Origin: Selenomonas sp.
GTDB lineage: Bacteria; Bacillota; Negativicutes; Selenomonadales; Selenomonadaceae
Assembly (NCBI GenBank): GCA_003518745.1
Contig: DOYB01000195.1
Location: 1-5,482, forward strand
Reading direction: 5' to 3'
Length of the DNA: 5,482 nucleotides
The notes below the pieces were generated by a model, which was not told where the DNA came from, did no database searches, and saw nothing but the letters and a program-made list of their open reading frames with translations. A program made the position numbers and the translations under genes. This document shows, one piece after another, positions 1 to 5,482 of the stretch (positions are counted from its first letter, which is position 1; the number at the start of each line of letters is the position of its first letter).

Positions 1-1
1 T

Positions 2-41
2 ATTCCGCCTGTGGCAGTTTTGTCATGGGCGGAATTTTTTT
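2..41 (+). terminator. Rho-independent terminator of the gene upstream of the window
   Basis: Bases 2-16 and 21-35 form a 15-bp stem closed by a GTTT loop at 17-20. The outer eight pairs (ATTCCGCC with GGCGGAAT) are perfect; the inner seven include three G-U pairs. The 3' arm runs straight into a run of seven T (35-41). Stem, short loop and T-run together are the classic intrinsic terminator for + strand transcription. The gene it ends lies off the left edge, so cheR probably starts from its own promoter. Confidence 0.9.
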
Positions 42-50
42 GTATTTTGT

Positions 51-119
51 TTGCAGATTTTTATTTTACGGGGAATATAAAGAAGGATTTTTCCAAGTAA
101 GGGGGAATATTTATATCAT
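51..119 (+). promoter_or_regulatory. Weak candidate promoter region for the cheR unit
   Basis: A promoter is expected between the terminator and cheR, but no strong sigma-A match is present. There are two candidates. In the first, TTGCAG (51-56) pairs with TATAAA (76-81); the boxes are good but the spacer is 19 nt, which is long. In the second, TTCCAA (91-96) pairs with TATCAT (114-119); the spacer is an ideal 17 nt and the -10 matches 5 of 6, but the -35 matches only 3 of 6. The flagellar/chemotaxis sigma-28 pattern (TAAA then GCCGATAA) was looked for and not seen. Which candidate works, if either, cannot be decided by eye. Confidence 0.3.
70..110 (+). repeat. Direct repeat GGGGAATAT, two copies 32 bp apart
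   Basis: GGGGAATAT occurs at 70-78 and again at 102-110, start to start 32 bp, close to three helical turns. A shorter form, GGGGAAT, recurs at 140-146 and overlaps the cheR ribosome binding site. The two full copies lie within the likely promoter region. They could be a tandem binding site for a regulator, or may be chance in an AT- and purine-rich leader. Confidence 0.35.
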
Positions 120-151
120 CGGAAACAAAATGTGAAAGAGGGGAATTACCA

Positions 152-940
152 ATGGATGAGAAGGATTGGGCTGAATTTAAGAAGAAGCTGAAGGCAAAGA
201 CGGAAATAGACCTCGATCTCTATAAAGAACCACAGATGAAGCGGCGTATAGGGAATCTTGTTACCCGCAGTACAGTTAAGACATATACGGAATACTTCGA
301 TATGGTCTCAAAGAATAAGGATGATTTCGCGGAATTCATAGAGTATCTTACCATAAACGTTTCTGAGTTTTTCCGCACTCCTGAGAAGTTCTCTAAGCTG
401 GAGACTGACGTAATTCCGGATCTGCTTACCCGCTCTTCCCGTCTCAATATCTGGAGTGCCGGTTGTTCTATCGGGGCAGAGCCTTATTCCCTTTCAATAA
501 TAATGAAGGAAATGACACCCAATGTGAGGCATCGCATATTGGCCAGTGATTTGGATATCGAAATCCTGGCAAAGGCCAAGAAGGGTGTCTATATGGAAAA
601 TGAGATTAAGGCCATGACTCCGGAGCGCAAGAAGAAGTATTTCGATGTTGTCGATGGGAAGTATGCCGTAAAACAGGAGATCAAGTCGGCCATCGAATTC
701 AAGCGTCATAATCTCTTGAAGGATCCCTTTGAGAAAGATTTTGATTTGATTCTTTGCCGAAATGTGGTAATATACTTCACGGAGGAAGCGAAGGATCAGC
801 TTTACGCGAATTTCTTCCGTGCACTGAAGCCGGGCGGTATCCTCTTTGTGGGGGCCACTGAGGCTATTCTGAACTTCCGCAAACTGGGCTACACCAGCTT
901 CCAGCCGTTCTTCTACCAGAAACCCCTGGACGCAAAGTAA
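152..940 (+). CDS. cheR: CheR-type chemotaxis receptor protein-glutamate O-methyltransferase
   Basis: CheR uses S-adenosylmethionine to methylate glutamates on the cytoplasmic domain of chemoreceptors, which resets their signalling in adaptation. The 262-residue product has the usual layout: a small helical N-terminal domain (about 5-60, with the basic KRRI stretch at 30-33), then the methyltransferase fold. Visible motifs are NVSEFFR (69-75, including the conserved Arg75), the SAM-binding motif WSAGCSIGAEPYS (101-113, with Glu110), ASDLD (131-135), LCRNVVIYF (201-209) and LKPGGILFVG (225-234). Length is normal for a single-domain CheR, with no TPR or receiver fusion. The start is supported by GAGGGGA at 138-144, 7 nt before the ATG. 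No cheB, cheA, cheW or receptor gene is in view, so the partner receptor cannot be named. A CheR-like enzyme of another signalling pathway remains possible. Confidence 0.93.
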   Translation: MDEKDWAEFKKKLKAKTEIDLDLYKEPQMKRRIGNLVTRSTVKTYTEYFDMVSKNKDDFAEFIEYLTINVSEFFRTPEKFSKLETDVIPDLLTRSSRLNIWSAGCSIGAEPYSLSIIMKEMTPNVRHRILASDLDIEILAKAKKGVYMENEIKAMTPERKKKYFDVVDGKYAVKQEIKSAIEFKRHNLLKDPFEKDFDLILCRNVVIYFTEEAKDQLYANFFRALKPGGILFVGATEAILNFRKLGYTSFQPFFYQKPLDAK

Positions 941-964
941 TGTAAGCCCCCGGGATGTGGTGAA

Positions 965-1942
965 ATGTACGCTAACGAGCATGTTGAAAAAATGAATCGT
1001 GATGAGTTGCAGGCGCTCCAGTGGGAGCGTCTGCAACGTGTGGTTAATTGGGCATATAGTAAGAGCCACTTCTATCAGCAGTCCTTCAATAAGGCGGGAG
1101 TAAAACCTGAGGATGTCAAGGAGTTGGCGGACATCGTCAAGCTTCCTTTCCTGACAGCTATTTCCCTTCATCGTATAGATGCCTTGGATCTCTTGACTAC
1201 TCCGCTCTCAAGTATTTTGAGGTTCAATCATATGATGGAGGTTACAGGAGAGGTTACTAAGCTCTATACGAATGGCGATATAGGTCATAATGTGGACATG
1301 ATGACCCGGTGCCTGGTGGCTGCTGATGTGACGAACGCATCGGTGGTGGGGCTTCAGGGAGAGCTGTCTGACAGCAGGATACTTGATATCCAGTATGCTC
1401 TGGAGCATATAGGCGCTACGGTGGTGCCGTTCGGTTCGGATTACAGGCACTGGCTGAGGCTGATGGAGATTGTGGGTATGGATACCCTTATCAGCACTCC
1501 GCAGCTCATCATGCAGCTAATAATACAGCTGCAGGCTACAGGCAAGAATATAATAGACTACCCTATTTCGAAGATTATTTGTATCAATCCCACGAATATC
1601 CAGAATCCCCTGCAGCAGCATATTCAGGAGCGCACAAAGACTAAGGTGTACAATCTGTACGCGCCCCCGGAGGTTGGCTGCGCGGGTATGCTTTATCAGT
1701 GTGGTGAGCATACGGGGCAGCATGTGCAGGAAGACTTTTTCTATGTGGAGATATTGAAGTTTGACAGCTCTGAGCCTATTTTTGAGGATGACCGTATGGG
1801 AGAGCTGGTGGTGACTACTTTGGCTGCGGAGGCCATGCCCCTTATCAGGTATCGTACCGGTCAGGCAGTGCGACGCATGAGCGATACATGCGCATGCGGA
1901 AGGACATTGATCAGGGTTGCGACACCCTACACATTTTTTTGA
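965..1942 (+). CDS. Truncated, motif-degenerate phenylacetate-CoA ligase (PaaK)-like protein, probable pseudoenzyme
   Basis: The 325-residue product follows the adenylate-forming PaaK family along most of its length. The N-terminal part (about 12-70) has the pattern LQxERLQRVVxWAYxxSxFY, AGVKPEDVK and LPF. Later come YALEHIGATVVPFG (144-157), ISTPQ (176-180), HVQEDFFYVEI (253-263), MGELVVTTL (278-286), MPLIRYRT (291-298) and CACGRT (309-314). The catalytic features are lost. The P-loop, normally SSGTTGKPT, reads MMEVTGEVT (90-98), without the first Gly and the Lys. The YGLTE motif reads YAPPE (232-236). The ribose-binding Asp after RYRTG is Gln300. The C-terminal lid domain of roughly 110 residues is absent; usual length is about 430. 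The frame is otherwise clean, so this is a maintained protein rather than visible debris. It starts 24 nt after cheR, with only GGGA (952-955) as a modest ribosome site, which suggests translation linked to cheR. Family is confident; function is unknown and ligase activity unlikely. Confidence 0.8.
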   Translation: MYANEHVEKMNRDELQALQWERLQRVVNWAYSKSHFYQQSFNKAGVKPEDVKELADIVKLPFLTAISLHRIDALDLLTTPLSSILRFNHMMEVTGEVTKLYTNGDIGHNVDMMTRCLVAADVTNASVVGLQGELSDSRILDIQYALEHIGATVVPFGSDYRHWLRLMEIVGMDTLISTPQLIMQLIIQLQATGKNIIDYPISKIICINPTNIQNPLQQHIQERTKTKVYNLYAPPEVGCAGMLYQCGEHTGQHVQEDFFYVEILKFDSSEPIFEDDRMGELVVTTLAAEAMPLIRYRTGQAVRRMSDTCACGRTLIRVATPYTFF

Positions 1943-1955
1943 GTATAGTTTAGAG

Positions 1956-1985
1956 GGCTGCTGCAGGTTTGTGGCAGCCTGTTTT
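1956..1985 (+). terminator. Probable terminator of the cheR/PaaK-like unit
   Basis: GGCTGCTGC (1956-1964) pairs with GTGGCAGCC (1971-1979) in a 9-bp stem with two G-U pairs and a six-base loop (AGGTTT). It is followed by TGTTTT (1980-1985). The hairpin is GC-rich and sits 13 nt after the stop codon, where a terminator is expected. The T-run is short and interrupted by a G, so some readthrough into sbcD is likely. Confidence 0.6.
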
Positions 1986-1999
1986 CGTGTGAGGGCGTA

Positions 2000-2020
2000 G
2001 TGCAAAACACCGTTTTGCAC
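2000..2020. promoter_or_regulatory. Perfect 9-bp inverted repeat upstream of sbcD
   Basis: GTGCAAAAC (2000-2008) and GTTTTGCAC (2012-2020) are exact reverse complements around the spacer ACC. No T-run follows, so it does not look like a second terminator. It ends 37 nt before the sbcD ATG and 24 nt before its ribosome binding site, a position that suits an operator or an RNA hairpin in the 5' leader. TTGCAC (2015-2020), inside the right arm, resembles a -35 box, but no good -10 follows (only TATGGA at 2037). It does not match the LexA (GAAC-N4-GTTC) site. The binding factor is unknown. Confidence 0.55.
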
Positions 2021-2044
2021 GGAGTTTTAGTTGGATTATGGAAT

Positions 2045-2049
2045 GGAGG
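2045..2049 (+). promoter_or_regulatory. Ribosome binding site that fixes the sbcD start
   Basis: GGAGG lies 8 nt before the ATG at 2058, an ideal Shine-Dalgarno arrangement. The same frame can be extended upstream to a TTG at 2031 or an ATG at 2043. Neither has a well-placed ribosome site, and both would put extra residues before the MRFIHTADWHLGK sequence with which SbcD proteins normally begin. Confidence 0.85.
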
Positions 2050-2057
2050 AATGTAGT

Positions 2058-3209
2058 ATGCGCTTCATTCATACGGCTGACTGGCATTTGGGAAAGAGCC
2101 TGAAGGGAAGGTCCCTTTTGGATGACCAGGAGCATATCCTTGGGGAATTCATCAAGCTGGTGGAGGATTCCAAGCCCCAAGCCGTAGTAATCGCCGGGGA
2201 TATATATGACAGGGGAGTGCCTCCGACTGAGGCCGTGGAGCTATTTGATGAGGCGCTGACGAAGCTGCTGCTGGAAAAGAAACTGCCTGTGCTCTATATT
2301 TCAGGTAACCATGACAGTGCTAAAAGGATACATTTCGGCAGCAAACTATTCGCGTCTGCGGGACTTTATGTAAGAGGCGAACTGAGGTCGGATTTTTCTC
2401 CGGTAGTTCTGGAGGATGAAGCAGGTCCGGTTTATTTTTCCCTGATTCCATATCTGGAACCCAACAAGGCGGCTGACGTTCTTGAAATTGATGGAAGGTT
2501 GAGTTTCGAGGCGGCTCATGAAGCTGTGATTCAGCGGGCTCGAGGCCGGATTCCAAAGGATAAGCGTTCTGTGGCGGTGGCGCATGCCTTTTTGGCAGGG
2601 GGAATTGCCTCGGAGTCGGAGCGGCCCCTTTCGGTGGGCGGCGCGGATAATGTTCCTCCGTCGCTCTTCAAGGATTATTCCTATACGGCCATGGGACATC
2701 TCCATGGTCCGCAGCGGGCAGGTGCAGATAATATACGCTACAGCGGTTCTCTTTTGAAATACTCCTTTGATGAGGCCAATCAAAAAAAAGGAGTCACCCT
2801 TGTGGAGCTGGACGGAAAGGGTAAGGCGAAGACGGAACACCTTCCTTTGACTCCTCTTAGGGATGTGAAAATTCTTGAGGGGCTGATGGAGGATGTACGG
2901 ACGGACAGAGATAAATATCCAAAGAGTCAGGATTATGTGATGGTTCGTCTTTTAGATACACATCCTGTGCTGAATCCGATAGACCGATTGAGTGAGATTT
3001 ACCCCAATATTCTGGCAATTGAAAGAAAGGGACTTGCTGCGCGGGCTGAGCTGAGGCAGGCAGAGGGGCCGCGGGTGGATATGTCAGAGGAGACGCTGTT
3101 TAGGGATTTCTATGAGGAAATGACGAATCGGAAGCTGGATGAGGATGAAGAAAGACTGCTGAAGGAGTGTATCCTGAAGGCCAGACGGGAAGAGGGGGAA
3201 TTGGAATGA
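2058..3209 (+). CDS. sbcD: SbcD, Mre11-type exonuclease/endonuclease subunit of SbcCD
   Basis: SbcD is the manganese-dependent nuclease of the SbcCD complex, the bacterial Mre11-Rad50. It trims double-strand ends, opens DNA hairpins and clears protein-blocked ends. From the ATG at 2058 the product is 383 residues, typical for the family. The metallophosphoesterase motifs appear in order: ADWHLG (7-12), AGDIYDRG (46-53), GNHD (83-86), AHAFLAGG (175-182, with His176) and GHLH (213-216). All expected metal-binding Asp, Asn and His residues are present. The C-terminal capping and SbcC-binding part is recognisable from DYVMVRLLDTHPVLNP and from IYPNILAIERK, followed by a charged helical tail. The stop codon overlaps the sbcC start as ATGA, so the two subunits are translationally coupled. 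Nothing suggests degeneration. Confidence 0.96.
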   Translation: MRFIHTADWHLGKSLKGRSLLDDQEHILGEFIKLVEDSKPQAVVIAGDIYDRGVPPTEAVELFDEALTKLLLEKKLPVLYISGNHDSAKRIHFGSKLFASAGLYVRGELRSDFSPVVLEDEAGPVYFSLIPYLEPNKAADVLEIDGRLSFEAAHEAVIQRARGRIPKDKRSVAVAHAFLAGGIASESERPLSVGGADNVPPSLFKDYSYTAMGHLHGPQRAGADNIRYSGSLLKYSFDEANQKKGVTLVELDGKGKAKTEHLPLTPLRDVKILEGLMEDVRTDRDKYPKSQDYVMVRLLDTHPVLNPIDRLSEIYPNILAIERKGLAARAELRQAEGPRVDMSEETLFRDFYEEMTNRKLDEDEERLLKECILKARREEGELE

Positions 3210-5482
3210 GACCGCTCAAACTGGAGATTTCAGCCTTTGGACCATATGTGGACAAGGTAGAGCTTGACTTTGAGAAGGGCCTTGGCTCCTCCGATTTTTT
3301 TCTGATACACGGGCCGACGGGAGCAGGAAAGACCAGCATCCTGGACGCGATATGCTTCGCGCTTTACGGAAGCTCCAGCGGCGGCGAAAGGGAAGGCTCA
3401 ATGCTGAGGGCTGAACAGGCAGAGCCTTCAAAGGAAACGGAGGTCTGCTTTACCTTTTCCTTAGGTGACAGGAAATACCGGATCCGCAGGAATCCCACTT
3501 ATATGAAGAAGAAAATCCGGGGCGAGGGATTGACTAAAAAAAACGCGGATGCGGTTCTTTATAGGCTGCGTGATGAGGACGAGGAGCTTTTGGAGCACAG
3601 CTCGGATAAGGTAACTAAATACATAGAGGGACTTCTGGGCTTCGAGAGCAAGCAGTTCCGGCAGGTCGTGCTCCTGCCTCAGGGTGAGTTCAAGCGTTTC
3701 CTGATGGCTGATTCGGGTGAACGGCAGATTATACTCAATGTGCTTTTCAAAACGGGAATCTATCGCAGAATCGAAGAGATACTGAGGGATAAGGCAAAAT
3801 CCCTCGCCGTTGAGGTTGAAGGAAAGCGTCACGAGCGGACGGTTCTTCTTAATGAAGCGAGGGCTGCTGATGAAGAGGAACTCATAAAGCGTCTGGAGGA
3901 GGTTCAGTCTCAGCTAAAGGATCGCGCTCAGAAGGCTGAGATTTTTGAGAAGGCCAACAAGAAGGCCCAAGATGAGCTGCAGCAGGGAAAACGGCTGGCA
4001 GAGCAGTTTGCGAAACTGGAGAAAGCCCGTCAGCTTATGAAAGCAGACGAGGATAAAAAGCCGGATGTTGAGTCTAACAGGAAGCATCTTGAACGGGCAG
4101 ACAAGGCTGCCGCGCTGATTGACAAGGAATCCTTCGCGGCTAAGGGAGAGCGAGAGCTGAAAAACAGGCAGAGGGAAGCGGCCGATGCTGATGAGAGCCT
4201 TGCTTCATCGGAAAAAAAGCTGAATACGGCTAGGACGGAATACGAGAAAAGGCAGCAGGAGGAATCTCTTAGAAAAGACAGCGAGGAAAAGTACAGGAAA
4301 CTGAATGAATATGGTGTGATACTGAAGGAGCTTCAAGGTTTGGCCGAAGCCGCCAAGATTTCGGGGCGCGAGGCTTCGGTGGCGAGAAAACAGGCTGATG
4401 AGGCAGCCAAGGAGCTTGCCGGAATGCAGAAGCTTTTGCAGGAGTTCAGAGAAGGCGCAAAGGAAGCGGAGCTGACAGCAGGGAGAGAGCAGGCTGTCCT
4501 GATGCTTGTAAAACAAGCTGACAGACGGGATGCTATGAGAAAGCATTTGGATGAGCTCTTGGACCGTGAACGTGAAGCGGAGGGCTTGAGCCTGAAGCTT
4601 TCCGGAGAAGCCAAAAAAGCAGCGGAAAAGGCACAGGAGAAGCACACCGCATGGGAACGGCTTTGGGTTCTGGCTCAGGAGGGAAGCGCTGCATTCCTGG
4701 CCAAGGAGCTTGCCGAGGGGGATCCCTGCCCTGTATGCGGTTCTATAGATCATCCATGTCCCGCAGCTTCGGATGCGGTAATTCCTTCCAGAGAAGAGCT
4801 TGAAAAAGCGGAAGAGGACATGAAAAAACAGGAGGAACTGCAGAGGCGCGCCGAAAAGGCGTCGGCTGAGGCAAAATCCTCATTTGAAGCCGCGGCGGCA
4901 GAGCGCAGGACTGTGCAGGAGGCGTGGGACAAGGATTTTGCAGGCGATAATAGTGAAGAACTCGCGACGGCAAGAGCCGAAATGGCAAAGGTGGAGCAGG
5001 CCAAGGCAACACTGGAAATGCTTAAGCGTGATATAAAAGACACGGAACTGGGAGAGGAGAAGCTGAGGGTACGCAAGGAGGCAGCAGACCAAAAGGCAGT
5101 GAAATCTGCGGAGAAGGCCGCCCGCAGCAAGGGCAGCTTTGAGGAAAAGCAGAAACAGCTTCCTGAAGAATACAGGGATGGCGGAAAACTTTCCCGGGAA
5201 ACGGCAAAGGCCGGCCAATTGGTGGATGAACTCCGGAAGGCATGGAAACATGCTGAGGATAACTTCCACAAACTTGAGCTTGAGTGCGCCTCCCGTAGGA
5301 AGGCATCAGAAGCCGCAAAGGAGGCTGTGAAGGCTGCCGCGGTCCAGGCGGAGGAAAGCAAAAGGGACTTCGAGGAAGCAGTGGAGGCCGCGGGATTTTC
5401 ATCCCGTGAGGAATACAGTATGATATTGGCGGGGCCTTGGAGAAACAGCGAGGCCAGAGACAAGCTGAGGGCGCGGTTGAAG
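3206..5482 (+). CDS. sbcC: SbcC, Rad50-type ATPase subunit of SbcCD (3' end cut by the window)
   Basis: SbcC is the SMC-like ATPase that grips DNA and controls the SbcD nuclease. The frame is open from the ATG at 3206 to the last base, 759 codons without a stop. The N-terminal ATPase half has MRPLKLEISAFGPY, Walker A GPTGAGKTS (36-44) and the Q-loop region VVLLPQGEF (154-162). A long charged coiled coil, rich in Ala, Glu, Lys and Gln, spans about 190-500. The zinc hook, GDPCPVCGSIDHP, has Cys508 and Cys511, and an extra Cys518 follows it. The returning coil starts near 520. The signature motif, Walker B and D-loop lie beyond the edge. If the arms are symmetric, the full protein would be roughly 1,000-1,050 residues (an estimate). 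The start is set by AGAGGGGG (3191-3198), 7 nt before the ATG, inside the end of sbcD. Identification is very secure. Confidence 0.96.
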   Translation, partial: MRPLKLEISAFGPYVDKVELDFEKGLGSSDFFLIHGPTGAGKTSILDAICFALYGSSSGGEREGSMLRAEQAEPSKETEVCFTFSLGDRKYRIRRNPTYMKKKIRGEGLTKKNADAVLYRLRDEDEELLEHSSDKVTKYIEGLLGFESKQFRQVVLLPQGEFKRFLMADSGERQIILNVLFKTGIYRRIEEILRDKAKSLAVEVEGKRHERTVLLNEARAADEEELIKRLEEVQSQLKDRAQKAEIFEKANKKAQDELQQGKRLAEQFAKLEKARQLMKADEDKKPDVESNRKHLERADKAAALIDKESFAAKGERELKNRQREAADADESLASSEKKLNTARTEYEKRQQEESLRKDSEEKYRKLNEYGVILKELQGLAEAAKISGREASVARKQADEAAKELAGMQKLLQEFREGAKEAELTAGREQAVLMLVKQADRRDAMRKHLDELLDREREAEGLSLKLSGEAKKAAEKAQEKHTAWERLWVLAQEGSAAFLAKELAEGDPCPVCGSIDHPCPAASDAVIPSREELEKAEEDMKKQEELQRRAEKASAEAKSSFEAAAAERRTVQEAWDKDFAGDNSEELATARAEMAKVEQAKATLEMLKRDIKDTELGEEKLRVRKEAADQKAVKSAEKAARSKGSFEEKQKQLPEEYRDGGKLSRETAKAGQLVDELRKAWKHAEDNFHKLELECASRRKASEAAKEAVKAAAVQAEESKRDFEEAVEAAGFSSREEYSMILAGPWRNSEARDKLRARLK

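Noticed and set aside
75..116. Possible hairpin between ATATAAA (75-81) and TTTATAT (110-116)
   Set aside because: It has seven A-T pairs only across a 28-nt loop; this is weak and expected by chance in an AT-rich leader.
42..151. Sigma-28 (flagellar/chemotaxis) promoter before cheR
   Set aside because: No TAAA followed at the proper distance by a GCCGATAA-like box was found.
494..1171. Antisense open frame (225 codons, - strand) across cheR and the PaaK-like gene
   Set aside because: It spans the ends of two well-supported + strand genes, and its product shows no recognisable motif.
1517..2020. Antisense open frame (167 codons, - strand) with several Cys and His
   Set aside because: It is opposite the PaaK-like gene, whose + strand product shows clear family similarity. 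The scattered Cys and His do not form a known zinc-binding pattern.
2031..2057. Upstream TTG (2031) or ATG (2043) start for sbcD
   Set aside because: GGAGG at 2045-2049 is correctly placed only for the ATG at 2058, and the protein from that ATG begins at the usual SbcD N-terminus.
1943..2057. LexA/SOS box controlling sbcDC
   Set aside because: No GAAC-N4-GTTC or close variant was found in the gap; the palindrome present has different half-sites.
5139..5330. Short + strand open frame inside sbcC
   Set aside because: It is an out-of-frame shadow of sbcC, whose own frame stays open through this region.
4750..5463. Long antisense open frame (237 codons, - strand) opposite sbcC
   Set aside because: It lies wholly within the confidently identified sbcC coiled coil. 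Its Ser/Ala/Phe-rich product is what results from reading Ala-, Glu- and Lys-rich codons backwards, and no family motif is visible.

Overview
The window carries four genes, all on the + strand and tightly packed, with strong purine-rich Shine-Dalgarno sites (GAGGGGA, GGAGG, AGAGGGGG) and hairpin-plus-T-run terminators. This layout suggests a Bacillota (Firmicutes) chromosome. Base composition is balanced rather than AT-rich, which would fit a Clostridia or Negativicutes (Selenomonas-like) anaerobe. That placement is inference and weak. No mobile element, tRNA, rRNA or CRISPR array is visible.

Region 1 (1-151) is non-coding. It opens with a convincing intrinsic terminator belonging to a gene off the left edge. 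An AT-rich leader follows, with weak promoter candidates and a repeated GGGGAATAT word.

Region 2 (152-1942) is a two-gene unit. The first gene is a complete chemotaxis-type protein-glutamate O-methyltransferase (cheR), with its SAM-binding and substrate motifs intact. 24 nt later comes a 325-residue protein that is clearly related to phenylacetate-CoA ligase (PaaK). It has lost the ATP P-loop, the ribose-binding Asp and the whole C-terminal lid domain, so it looks like a pseudoenzyme. No other chemotaxis gene is in view. The pairing of a CheR with a degenerate adenylate-forming enzyme is the most unusual thing here.

Region 3 (1943-2057) separates the two units. It holds a moderate terminator hairpin and then a perfect 9-bp inverted repeat with a 3-nt spacer, 37 nt before the next start codon.

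Region 4 (2058-5482) is a standard sbcD-sbcC operon. It encodes the bacterial Mre11-Rad50 nuclease/ATPase that processes DNA ends and hairpins. The two genes overlap by 4 nt (ATGA), which implies translational coupling and matched synthesis. sbcC is cut by the right edge after 759 codons, past the zinc hook and within the returning coiled-coil arm.

Most of the window is ordinary. The parts worth a second look are the PaaK-like pseudoenzyme and its link to cheR, and the palindrome before sbcD.
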